Below are positions 36,837 through 44,471 of a DNA stretch of 57,307 nt, one piece after another. This DNA is from Virgibacillus senegalensis. GTDB taxonomy: Bacteria > Bacillota > Bacilli > Bacillales > Amphibacillaceae. The DNA is taken from NCBI RefSeq assembly GCF_000821245.2, contig NZ_LN611425.1, positions 1,018,809 to 1,076,115 of the forward strand, in the 5' to 3' direction. Both the position numbers and the translations under genes were made by a program. How positions within the stretch are numbered: position 1 is the first letter of the stretch; every line of letters starts with the position of its first letter. Below the pieces are notes generated by a model. It made no database searches. It was not told the origin of the DNA and saw nothing but the letters and a program-made list of their open reading frames with translations.

Positions 36837-37244
36837 TCACATTCTGTCTTTAAACTGTTCCAGCAGTTCGTCCCCCTGGTACCCTTCTTCTATTAATACC
36901 TTTAGTGTACGCTCTATCTCTCCCTTTTTACGATCGACCAATGTACCTAAAAACAGAACATTGATATGTTCACCAATCTTATTGATATCAATAACGGAAG
37001 CCATGAAAGTTGCCGGCTGATTACTTTCTTTGGTGATTTTCCCCTGAATCATTACTTCATTTTCTTCTTTCAGTGTCTGAAAATAAACTTCATATGACTT
37101 GTCTAAATAGGCTTCCAGCAGCCAATGGTTTTGGTCATCTTCTCGATTGATAATCAATCCGTCAAGCAAAGGAATATTCCGCGGGCGAATTTCCTCCTGC
37201 TGATCCTCCAAAACGTCAAGAGAAATAAGCTTAAAAGTTTTCAT
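36837..37244 (-). CDS. ywpF: YwpF-like family protein
   Basis: This 135-residue cytosolic protein matches the YwpF-like family by its N-terminus MKTFKLISLDVLED and the central LLDGLIINREDDQNHWLLEA. In B. subtilis ywpF belongs to the regulon of exopolysaccharide/competence-type regulators, but no biochemical function is known. The C-terminus carries an extra charged helix (VDRKKGEIERTLKVLIEEGY, then QGDELLEQF) that is not obvious in the short family core. AGGAGG precedes the ATG at 37244. It is next to the EAL gene on the same strand, but about 190 bases separate them. Confidence 0.82.
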   Translation of the reverse strand: MKTFKLISLDVLEDQQEEIRPRNIPLLDGLIINREDDQNHWLLEAYLDKSYEVYFQTLKEENEVMIQGKITKESNQPATFMASVIDINKIGEHINVLFLGTLVDRKKGEIERTLKVLIEEGYQGDELLEQFKDRM

Positions 37245-37418
37245 GATTTCCTCCTATCATAACCGAAACCTATTTTCTTTGAAGATTGATCTGGTTTAGA
37301 AGGTCTTTTTCTCACAATCTTCTTTTACATCATTGTACCAAAACCCGCTAAGTTTCTAAACAAACAGAATCGTTTTTACCCTGCCGGCTAACTCATCCGA
37401 TTTTAATGGACGCTTCAA

Positions 37419-37444
37419 GTTTTATCCAAGCATCCCTGGGGTAT
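37419..37444 (+). promoter_or_regulatory. Candidate sigma-B promoter for the HPr-like gene
   Basis: GTTTTA (37419-37424), 14 bases, GGGTAT (37439-37444). The -10 box is a perfect sigma-B element and the -35 box differs from GTTTAA at one base. It lies about 100 bases before the ORF. Confidence 0.45.
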
Positions 37445-37546
37445 CTAGATAACAGAAGGAAAAACTTAGTGATTGGCCGGATTGTTTACTTATCATTTCT
37501 GATCAGATAGACCGATTAAACAACAAAAAACAGAGAGGTGGTTACC

Positions 37547-37870
37547 TTGAAAGAAATTACATCCTATCAAGTAGATTTAACTTGCCAGTTGACTACACAA
37601 GAAATGATGAAACTGCATCGATATGTAGCTAAAAGTAAATATGATGTTTACTTATACCAAAACGGACAGGTAGCGGATGCTGGAAATTTCCCTAAGCTAT
37701 TATCCTTTTTCCTGGTAGCTTCAATAATGAAACCACTCGTGGTCATCGTTGATGGCGAAAAACCGGAAGAAGGTTATCAACATATCAAACAACTGTTGAT
37801 CAAAAATGTGAAGCAAGCGAAAATCCGAAATCGACACAAAGTGGAAAATGACATCTCCTTTGTCATTTAA
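37547..37870 (+). CDS. HPr-like protein lacking both phosphorylation sites
   Basis: This 107-residue protein is similar in pattern to HPr, the PTS phosphocarrier: a first strand, a helix ending in VAKSKYDVYLYQNG (HPr has SKYDADVNLEYNG), a second helix PKLLSFFLV, and a last strand-helix VVIVDGEKPEEGYQHIKQLL. By this alignment the position of His-15 is Gln and that of Ser-46 is Asn, so neither EI/EII transfer nor HPr kinase signalling is expected. The preferred start is TTG at 37547 with AGAGAGG 8 bases upstream; the GTG at 37538 abuts the site. A sigma-B-type promoter precedes it. Family assignment is by eye and tentative. Confidence 0.65.
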   Translation: MKEITSYQVDLTCQLTTQEMMKLHRYVAKSKYDVYLYQNGQVADAGNFPKLLSFFLVASIMKPLVVIVDGEKPEEGYQHIKQLLIKNVKQAKIRNRHKVENDISFVI

Positions 37871-37934
37871 CTAGCTGATTGCTTCTTATTAAGAAGTTTA
37901 TCATAAAAAATCATCCTTTTCTCCATCTTTATTC

Positions 37935-37968
37935 GACAAAATCTGGATCAACCGGGTTTTGTCTTTTT
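37935..37968 (+). terminator. Terminator after the HPr-like gene
   Basis: Stem gacaaaatctgg (37935-37946) with ccgggttttgtc (37952-37963), then TTTTT. Confidence 0.82.
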
Positions 37969-38112
37969 ATTTGTCTTTTTCTTATCTTCCTCGCTCTTAT
38001 TCAGATCGTTCGAGTTCCTGTCATCTGTCTAAGCTCCATGATTGCGTCCTTCGATTAAAATTATCACCATTACCTATGCAATCTTTTCTGAAAAGGGTTT
38101 CTGAAAAGGACT

Positions 38113-38157
38113 AAAAAGAAACCAGGCAGGATCACCTTTGCAGAATCCAGCCTGGTT
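38113..38157 (-). terminator. Terminator of the TRAP transporter operon
   Basis: Minus-strand stem aaccaggctggat against atcctgcctggtt-type arm, with a loop of about 15 nt and TTCTTTTT following. It lies just past the dctP stop. Confidence 0.82.
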
Positions 38158-38162
38158 TTCTT

Positions 38163-39215
38163 TCACTTGCTTTTTTGTTCAGCTTCCTTTATTTCTTCTT
38201 CAAGCTTATTAATAATTTCGCCGGCATTTCCTCCTACCTGGTCAACATATTGTTCTCTGACCGGCATGCTCGCATCGCGAAATGCTTCCCTTTGTTCATC
38301 TGTCAATTCAGTAATTTCGATATTACTATTTTCCTTTACTTCGTCTAATGCTTTCTGGTTGGTTTCTTCCTGAATGGAAAAAGCCTTATCCTTCATCTCT
38401 TCTATTGTTTCGTCGATCATCTTTCTGACGTCCTCTGGCAACCCTTCATACAAATCCGGATTCACTGCCGTGGTAGTTGTATATAATGAATGCTTGGACA
38501 GGGTTAAATATTTTTGTACTTCGTAAAATTTCATCTGCTCTATCGCAAACATTGGATTGGTCTGACCTTCAATCATATTCAGCTGAAGCCCGCTGTAAAC
38601 CTGTTCATAAGGAACAGGAGTAGGGTTTGCTCCATACTGCTCATAAGAAGAAACGATCAAAGGAGATGGCATAGTCCGGAACTTCATACCCGTGAAATCT
38701 TCCGGTTGTTCTATCCTGGTTTGCGTTGTCCATTGATTGAACCCCTCTGTCCAATAGGACAATACTTTTATTTTCTTTTCGGCGAATTTATCTGCCAATG
38801 GTCCATATAATGCCTCGCTATTATTCATGATTTCCTTGTTCACTTCCATATCGTCTGAGAAAAGAAAATGCAATAATAATAACTGGGATTCAGGGACCAT
38901 CGTACCGATATTACCTGGCGAAATAATCGCAAAGTCAATGGCTCCGATTTGTAACAATTCAGCCTGTGTTGTAGCATTTCCAAGTTGTCCAACCGGATAA
39001 ATTTCGATTTTGATGTTTCCGTTGGATTTTTCCTCGATTATTTTTTTGAATTCTTCAACATACGTATTTTGGACTGAGTCCGGCGATTCTTCATGGGCAA
39101 ATCGGAAAACATATTCAGGAGCGCCCTCTCCTCTAGTTGTTTCCGTTCCACCAGATCCACAGGCACTCAGTAAGCATAAAATAACAAAGGACATTATGAT
39201 CGTTATTCTTTTCAT
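38163..39215 (-). CDS. dctP: TRAP transporter solute-binding lipoprotein
   Basis: This 350-residue extracytoplasmic binding protein of the DctP family captures the substrate, commonly a C4-dicarboxylate or other organic acid. The signal peptide ends in the lipobox LLSAC, so it is lipid-anchored as expected in a Gram-positive. Family signatures are FAHEESPDSVQNTYVEEFKK, the GQLGNATTQAELLQIGAIDF segment, and the conserved Arg in GMKFRTMPSPL that binds the substrate carboxylate. GAAGGTG precedes the ATG. It is the last gene of dctQ-dctM-dctP, 15 bases after dctM. Confidence 0.93.
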   Translation of the reverse strand: MKRITIIMSFVILCLLSACGSGGTETTRGEGAPEYVFRFAHEESPDSVQNTYVEEFKKIIEEKSNGNIKIEIYPVGQLGNATTQAELLQIGAIDFAIISPGNIGTMVPESQLLLLHFLFSDDMEVNKEIMNNSEALYGPLADKFAEKKIKVLSYWTEGFNQWTTQTRIEQPEDFTGMKFRTMPSPLIVSSYEQYGANPTPVPYEQVYSGLQLNMIEGQTNPMFAIEQMKFYEVQKYLTLSKHSLYTTTTAVNPDLYEGLPEDVRKMIDETIEEMKDKAFSIQEETNQKALDEVKENSNIEITELTDEQREAFRDASMPVREQYVDQVGGNAGEIINKLEEEIKEAEQKSK

Positions 39216-39230
39216 TACGTCACCTTCTCT

Positions 39231-40511
39231 CTATTCCGAATAAAAGTATTGATAAGAAGTGATAATCTCCGGAAATAAGATAAATAAAGCGGAAGCAGCC
39301 ATTAGTATCAAAATATATGGCCAAATCCCTTTAATGATTTCTTTATAGGGTCGTTGAAATACAGCAATAGCCGTAAAGATATCCACTCCGAACGGCGGAG
39401 TAGCCGAACCGATGGCCGCCTGCAGCGTCACGATAATACCAAGCGCCACCGGATCGACACCTGCATCCATTGCCACCGGGTAGAAAATTGGCGTCAAAAT
39501 CAATATGACTACCAATGGATCGACAAACATACAGCCGACAAAGAAGAAAATAGCTACGATCAGCAGCACATATGTCGCCGAAGGGTCATTTCCTAAAACA
39601 GCCGAGGTGATTTCTTGCGGCAGTTTTGCATAAGCAAGTATCCAGCTTAAGCCTGTTCCAGCAGCTACCAAAATAAACACCGCAGCAGTAACGATCGCTG
39701 TAGACTCAGCTATTTTTGGCAAATCACTGAGCTTTACGTCCCGATAAATTACAACTTCCAGGATAAATGCGTATAATACCGATACAGCAGCTGCTTCCGT
39801 AGGACTAAAGATTCCTAAGTATATCCCTCCTATAATGACGATAGGAAAGCCCAAAGGCAATATTGCCTTTTTAAAAGCTCTGCCGCGTTGCTTCCAAGTA
39901 GCCTTCTGTTCCTGGCCCAAATTTTTTGCCGTCGCCAAAAAGTAACAATAAAGTGCAAAGAACAGAAATATGATCAGTCCTGGTACAATTCCGGCAATAA
40001 AGAGCTCACCGACCGAAGTACCTGTGACAACTCCATAAACAATCATTGCGATACTCGGCGGAATCATAAGAGCCAAATCGCTGGCGTTAATAATTAGAGG
40101 AATCGCCTGCTTATCTTTATAACCAATTTCCTTCAGCCTTTCTCTCGTCGGTGTACCGACAGCAACGACCGTTGCCTGTGTTGAACCAGAAATCGAGCCA
40201 AACAAGGCACAGGCAGCAGCAGTTGTGATTGCATAACCCCCCCGGATGTGGCCAATAAAGCTGCCCACAAGATCCAATAGCCTTGTTGATGTCTTACCAG
40301 AAGACATAATGTCAGCGGCAAAAATAAACATAGGAACCGCCAAGAGTACAAACGTCTGGATGCCTATTGAGAATTGTTGGATCAGCACCATCGGATTTAA
40401 CTCAGGAAAAAAAATAAGGGCAACTGCCAGGGGTGCCACAATAAGCGGAACCATAATCGGGTAACCTAGAAATAACAGAATAAACATAATTCCCAAAAGT
40501 ATCCATATCAT
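39231..40511 (-). CDS. dctM: TRAP transporter large permease
   Basis: This 426-residue DctM subunit forms the sodium-driven transport channel. It has about 11-12 hydrophobic helices. Typical family segments are the N-terminal LFLGYPIMVPLI, LLAVPMFIFAADIMSSGKTS, the Gly/Ala-rich SGSTQATVVAVGT and the C-terminal ATPPFGVDIF. Its ATG overlaps the dctQ stop by four bases, showing translational coupling. The substrate is not readable, but DctPQM systems in saline-adapted Bacillaceae commonly move dicarboxylates or similar acids (family knowledge). Confidence 0.95.
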   Translation of the reverse strand: MIWILLGIMFILLFLGYPIMVPLIVAPLAVALIFFPELNPMVLIQQFSIGIQTFVLLAVPMFIFAADIMSSGKTSTRLLDLVGSFIGHIRGGYAITTAAACALFGSISGSTQATVVAVGTPTRERLKEIGYKDKQAIPLIINASDLALMIPPSIAMIVYGVVTGTSVGELFIAGIVPGLIIFLFFALYCYFLATAKNLGQEQKATWKQRGRAFKKAILPLGFPIVIIGGIYLGIFSPTEAAAVSVLYAFILEVVIYRDVKLSDLPKIAESTAIVTAAVFILVAAGTGLSWILAYAKLPQEITSAVLGNDPSATYVLLIVAIFFFVGCMFVDPLVVILILTPIFYPVAMDAGVDPVALGIIVTLQAAIGSATPPFGVDIFTAIAVFQRPYKEIIKGIWPYILILMAASALFILFPEIITSYQYFYSE

Positions 40512-41047
40512 ATCGTTTCATCCGCCTCCTCTCTGTTCCAGTTTGGGTCCTCCGTCCCGTCAATCATTTCATCTTTGTACTTGTAATTAAGCCAGAACTC
40601 CCTTAAGTACTGAAGACCACTGAATAAAAACCCTATAGGTATAAACAATGTGATTAAATATACTGGAAATCGAAGGGCCGCGGTCACTCTCCCTAGCTGA
40701 TATAGCGTTATGGTATAATCTAGGGAGATATAGCATAAGTAAAAAAGCAATAAAGAGGTTGTCGCTGTAATAATCAGCACAAGAACTTTGCGAGTTTTAA
40801 ACGGTAAAAATTCTACAATTGCTGTCATTTTCAAATGTCTGCCCCTTCTGGCACAATAACTCAACCCGATGAAGGTCACAATGATGATGAAAAATTGTCC
40901 AACCTCTTCGGCAAAGGTCAAGCTGTTGCCAAATGTTCGGGCAATGACATTGGCCAGTAATATGATGGTCATCCCGAATATGGCCATAATGATGATCCAT
41001 CTTTCTATGCCTGCCTGAATTCTATCTATTTTTCTAAATACATTCAT
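40508..41047 (-). CDS. dctQ: TRAP transporter small permease
   Basis: This 179-residue four-helix subunit bridges the binding protein and DctM. It has hydrophobic segments at about 18-40, 50-70, 88-110 and 130-150, and the conserved FAEEVGQFFIII segment typical of DctQ. The C-terminus is acidic (DEMIDGTEDPNWNREEADET). The ATG at 41047 is preferred, with AAAGG 9 bases upstream; the ATG at 41056 touches that site. It is first in the operon. No adjacent two-component DctSR pair is present, so regulation is not visible. Confidence 0.92.
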   Translation of the reverse strand: MNVFRKIDRIQAGIERWIIIMAIFGMTIILLANVIARTFGNSLTFAEEVGQFFIIIVTFIGLSYCARRGRHLKMTAIVEFLPFKTRKVLVLIITATTSLLLFYLCYISLDYTITLYQLGRVTAALRFPVYLITLFIPIGFLFSGLQYLREFWLNYKYKDEMIDGTEDPNWNREEADETI

Positions 41048-41252
41048 CCTGATCATCCTTTCATACTTTAAGCCCGTACTATTAATTACCTGCTAGGAAA
41101 AGAGAATAAACTTCCGATTTACCAACTAAGCAGGAAATTTGTCTTGCTTACTCGCTCACTTGCCTTGTTACTCTATTTATTTTGCTTGCCACGAGGAGGC
41201 TTACAACGTTTCTCAAAGGAATTCAAAAAGGAATGAACTATTTAAAGAAAAG

Positions 41253-41280
41253 AAAAAAGACCAGCTAAATCCAGCTGGTC
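41253..41280 (-). terminator. Terminator of the 29-codon micro-ORF
   Basis: Minus-strand stem gaccagct/agctggtc with a 6-nt loop, followed by TTTTTT. The stop codon of the micro-ORF is inside the hairpin. Confidence 0.85.
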
Positions 41281-41354
41281 GAATTTTCACTATTCAGTTG
41301 TAATCGAACAGGCTTTCGCCGCTCCAATTCTATTTCCATTTCATAAATGTTCAT
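41265..41354 (-). CDS. 29-residue micropeptide gene (candidate)
   Basis: A 29-codon ORF whose ATG has GGGGGA 5 bases upstream. The peptide begins MNIYEMEIELERRKPVRLQL and ends SENSTSWI: charged, soluble and helix-prone in the first half. It lies between a promoter-like pair (41386-41414) and a strong terminator that contains its stop codon. This gives a self-contained transcription unit of about 130 bases in the 417-bp gap between the methyltransferase and TRAP genes. It could also be a small regulatory RNA. I recognise no family. Confidence 0.5.
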   Translation of the reverse strand: MNIYEMEIELERRKPVRLQLNSENSTSWI

Positions 41355-41385
41355 ATCCGTCCCCCACTTCTTATCATGTAGATTC

Positions 41386-41414
41386 ATTATAAGAAGCGGA
41401 AGACTGTTTCGAAA
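41386..41414 (-). promoter_or_regulatory. Candidate promoter for the micro-ORF at 41265
   Basis: Minus strand: TTTCGA (41414-41409), 17 bases, perfect TATAAT (41391-41386). The weak -35 box is offset by the perfect -10 box and spacing. The ATG lies about 30 bases below. Confidence 0.5.
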
Positions 41415-41473
41415 CGTTACATGGATGGATTGTTTCTCAGTCTCTTGGCCGAACGATGCTCAGACTGTAACCT

Positions 41474-42073
41474 CTATAGATCAGTACCTATTGTTTTAAA
41501 GTGTTTTTCTTTCTCTGCTATCAAGTAATAAACATTCGTGTTTAAATTGCCATTTGATACAGAAAAACCTGCATTCTCGAGTTTTTCCTGTAATGCTTCT
41601 TTGGGAAGCCGGACATCCAAAGGCGGTCCTTCCTCGTTGCCGGATTTTTCCCATTCCATGATAAGTAGTCTCCCCTCTTCGCTGATGACCCGATGGATTT
41701 CCTTCAAGGCATTTTCCAGCTGATCAACTTCATAGAAGACAAATGCCGCAACTCCCCGTTGAAAAGAGTTGTCAGGGAAATTCAGATAGTCGATACCACT
41801 GGGCATCCTGTCAATATTCTCTAATCCTTGTTCAGCGGCGCGATCAGCAAGCTCTTCTAGCATCTCCTGTTGGATATCAACCGCTACAACCCGATCTTCC
41901 GTCTTTTTTGCTATTGGGATTGTTAAATAACCATTTCCCGCGCCCAAATCAATCACTTTTTCATTCCCATGTAAATCCAACAGATCGACAACTTGATTGA
42001 TAGGCACTACCTCCTCACGTTCAGGATTAAGTAATTGTTCTGCTTTTTGATAAGAAAATAGTTCTCCTGCCAT
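41474..42073 (-). CDS. Class I SAM-dependent methyltransferase
   Basis: This 199-residue cytosolic protein has the Rossmann methyltransferase fold. Motif I is VIDLGAGNGYLTIPIAKK near residue 42, the acidic loop is VVAVDIQQEMLEEL, and motif III lies near EEGRLLIMEWEKSG. It resembles the UbiE/Coq5-like or Methyltransf_11 group; the substrate is unknown. The reading frame is open for 33 codons upstream, but the ATG at 42073 has AAAGGGG 7 bases away and gives a natural N-terminus. It appears monocistronic, or may run into the 29-codon ORF 120 bases downstream. Confidence 0.88.
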   Translation of the reverse strand: MAGELFSYQKAEQLLNPEREEVVPINQVVDLLDLHGNEKVIDLGAGNGYLTIPIAKKTEDRVVAVDIQQEMLEELADRAAEQGLENIDRMPSGIDYLNFPDNSFQRGVAAFVFYEVDQLENALKEIHRVISEEGRLLIMEWEKSGNEEGPPLDVRLPKEALQEKLENAGFSVSNGNLNTNVYYLIAEKEKHFKTIGTDL

Positions 42074-42237
42074 GTGTAATCCCCTTTCCGTTATAAGTAT
42101 ACTGGTATGTAGCCTATTATTTTCTCCTTCAAACACTCCTTCTTTCCCATTCACATTTGGAATTTTTTTCATATCAGCCGATTAGGAACGATAAATATAG
42201 GGAATTGTAAAACACATGATACAAGGAGGAAACGAAT

Positions 42238-42420
42238 ATGGCATGGATCTTTTTTATAATTATGTTTGCCTTTCTAGCGGGTGTTATCGTCTATTTCAAA
42301 ACGAATGGGAGAAAAAGAAAGAATGATACTGACATGACTCCGGAAGAACTGGAAGCATTCAATGAGGATTACATCAAGCGTGGAGCCGAACATGAAACAG
42401 ATCAGGCAGAAAAACTTTAA
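42238..42420 (+). CDS. Small single-pass membrane protein
   Basis: This 60-residue protein has one N-terminal membrane helix (AWIFFIIMFAFLAGVIVYF), a very basic patch (KTNGRKRKN) that would stay in the cytosol, and an acidic soluble tail. The ATG at 42238 follows AAGGAGG at ideal spacing. A GC-rich hairpin follows. I do not recognise the family. The clear ribosome site and typical membrane-topology pattern make it a credible gene. Confidence 0.72.
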   Translation: MAWIFFIIMFAFLAGVIVYFKTNGRKRKNDTDMTPEELEAFNEDYIKRGAEHETDQAEKL

Positions 42421-42430
42421 CAACCAACAG

Positions 42431-42457
42431 CGAGGCGTGCCTTGCATGCACGCCTCG
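42431..42457. terminator. Hairpin between convergent small genes
   Basis: Perfect 10-bp stem cgaggcgtgc (42431-42440) with gcacgcctcg (42448-42457). The T-tract is poor on both sides, so termination is likely but not certain. Confidence 0.55.
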
Positions 42458-42463
42458 TACTTG

Positions 42464-42817
42464 CTATAGACCTTGTTGTCTATTGACTCTTTCTTCAATA
42501 TAAAAACACAAGTCACCGATTGTTCGGAATCGCTGGAATTCCTGTCCGCGGATGGCTTCCTGCTGTTCAGCGATATCCCAATAGCTCATTATCTCTTCGA
42601 AGGCATCACGGAATTTTGCCCTGTCTCCGGCAAACAAACTCAATAGGTCTGCTTCCGTGGTCAGGAAGTCGCTAGCATCGATTCGTTCCTTGTCAGCGTA
42701 TTTATACACATACTTAACGACGATCAGATAGATTTCATAAACGATCCCTTTCGATTCGGCGATCTGTTTCATCCTCTTCTTTGTCTTTTTCTGATCGAAA
42801 TCAATTAGATTTCCCAT
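42464..42817 (-). CDS. Conserved-looking cytosolic protein of unknown function
   Basis: This 117-residue, mostly helical, charged protein begins MGNLIDFDQKKTKKRMKQIA and ends in FRTIGDLCFYIEERVNRQQ. It has no signal peptide or membrane helix and a single cysteine. The middle (DASDFLTTEADLLSLFAGDR) could be a small helical bundle. I do not recognise the family. The ATG at 42817 has AAAGG 8 bases upstream and is preferred to the open-frame extension at 42838. It is convergent with the small membrane protein, with a hairpin between. Confidence 0.7.
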   Translation of the reverse strand: MGNLIDFDQKKTKKRMKQIAESKGIVYEIYLIVVKYVYKYADKERIDASDFLTTEADLLSLFAGDRAKFRDAFEEIMSYWDIAEQQEAIRGQEFQRFRTIGDLCFYIEERVNRQQGL

Positions 42818-43063
42818 TGTCAGCACCTTTCCTGCCACTTAAGATGTTTTCTCCATTATATTAAAAATCATCTTAAAATACTCTTACCACTTATTTTAAA
42901 ATAGAAACTTATTTTTATCAGCGAAGATCCTAGCAGCCTTGCCCTCAACTCCACATGCTAATGGAGATTTTGCCCCATCCAACAGCCTTTTCCCCTAATC
43001 TTTTTAACAAAACTTATGTATAATGAAAACAAAGCATTCAATAAATGGCCGGAGGTTGACAAA

Positions 43064-43828
43064 ATGCGTGCAGGAATACGATTACTAACCTGGTTGATTT
43101 TAATGATTATAATGATGATGGTTTCGGCGTGTTCCGATGAAGAAGGCCAACCGGTACTCGTCAAGTCAGAAGAGCAAGCGGATGCATCTGAAAAAAAACC
43201 GGTATTGGTTGAAAAAGAAGCCGAAGAGCAGGATGAGGATTCTGAGCAGGAGGAAATGTTTCTTGAGTTTACCTTGCCTAGTGAACAGGTCGTCATTGAT
43301 TTGAATCAAGTAAAGATATTGAAGCATTATTTATCTGCTGCAGAAGATAGGGAGACGGAAATAGACGGCATGTCGATAACCAGAGTAGACATCCCGGATA
43401 AAGATACGATTTATCTTTTAGAATTTTCCTGCAGAGAGGATAACTGCTCTTACCTTTTACTGAACCAACAGGAAGAGGGTGGCTCCTTTCTTGCTGCAGA
43501 CTTAGCGATGTTTAAATCTGCCTCTATTTCACCTGAAAACGACCTGCTGTTACTTCTATTCCAAAGAAAACAGCCCAGTATCCACGAAGACATTACCAGA
43601 GATAAAATGGTAATAGTAGATTTGACAGACATGAGACGGCAAAAAACGTTAATGGACAATGGCGAACCCTTTAAAAATGAATACAATTGGCCGATTCTGT
43701 CCGCTTCCTGGAAAAACAATCAAAGCTTGTCCGTGACTCTTCCCGACAGTGAGGAAACAGATGAATCACTGGAAACCTGGTATGAGTCCGAGCAACCGAC
43801 AAAAACGCTAGAATTAACAATCCAATAA
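43064..43828 (+). CDS. Secreted lipoprotein of unknown function
   Basis: This 254-residue protein has a signal peptide rich in Met/Ile (LLTWLILMIIMMMV) and the lipobox VSAC, so it should be anchored outside the membrane. An acidic, low-complexity linker follows (KEAEEQDEDSEQEEM), then a folded region with mixed strands from about residue 65 (LEFTLPSEQVVIDLNQVKIL). A Cys pair (FSCREDNCSYL) may form a disulfide. No family was recognised. The ATG at 43064 follows GGAGG; an earlier in-frame ATG at 43016 lacks a site. It is convergent with the next gene, 24 bases away. Confidence 0.72.
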   Translation: MRAGIRLLTWLILMIIMMMVSACSDEEGQPVLVKSEEQADASEKKPVLVEKEAEEQDEDSEQEEMFLEFTLPSEQVVIDLNQVKILKHYLSAAEDRETEIDGMSITRVDIPDKDTIYLLEFSCREDNCSYLLLNQQEEGGSFLAADLAMFKSASISPENDLLLLLFQRKQPSIHEDITRDKMVIVDLTDMRRQKTLMDNGEPFKNEYNWPILSASWKNNQSLSVTLPDSEETDESLETWYESEQPTKTLELTIQ

Positions 43829-43852
43829 TCGAGCATTCTGAATATTGGATTG

Positions 43853-44299
43853 TTACCGGAAGATCATTTCTTTTTCCGCTTTAATATTTTTTCGTTCTCC
43901 GTCTATGAAAAATTCACAATCCATGAACAAAGTGTGTTTGCCCTTTTTTAAGGGATTGTATATTTTGGCTTCCTGGGGATGATAGACATCTCCGGGATTG
44001 AGTTCCTTGGTAACGGGACTGCCGGTAAAATTTTTCGTGTCATGGTTGACATGGAGTGAAATTAATGGAGTACGATGAGATAATACGACCGGTTCATTTC
44101 CTGTATATTCGAGCGACCTCAAAACCTGAAACCCCTCGTCCGTTTTTTCGACTTGTACGTGCATGATAAAATCCTCTGATTCCTTGCTTACCTGCACAGG
44201 CTCCGCCAGCTTTGCACTGGAGGTCTCTACAAACCAATAAACGGCCACTGCCCCGAAAACAACCAATGCCGCACAAATCACCAGTATTTTTTTACCCAT
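43853..44299 (-). CDS. Membrane-anchored extracellular beta-domain protein
   Basis: This 148-residue protein has an N-terminal hydrophobic anchor or uncleaved signal (ILVICAALVVFGAVAVYWF) followed by an extracellular domain of alternating strands (DFIMHVQVEKTDEGFQVLRS, LEYTGNEPVVLSHRTPLISL). The pattern looks like an immunoglobulin-type or BsuPI-like proteinase-inhibitor fold, but this is a guess. One Cys lies in LFMDCEFFIDG. GGGGG lies 6 bases before the ATG. It is convergent with the preceding lipoprotein gene without an obvious terminator between. No family was recognised. Confidence 0.7.
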   Translation of the reverse strand: MGKKILVICAALVVFGAVAVYWFVETSSAKLAEPVQVSKESEDFIMHVQVEKTDEGFQVLRSLEYTGNEPVVLSHRTPLISLHVNHDTKNFTGSPVTKELNPGDVYHPQEAKIYNPLKKGKHTLFMDCEFFIDGERKNIKAEKEMIFR

Positions 44300-44471
44300 A
44301 TTTTTCCCCCTCTTGTTTCCAAAACATACATCTGTGTCATACCATTCTCCTATATTATAGACGATGCCTATATGGAAAAAGTTTCATATTACCGACATTT
44401 TTTTTACGATTGAATGACAGAGATTGTGGGAATTGTTTTATCAGCGCCCGTTATTACTGGAGGTGAAATTT

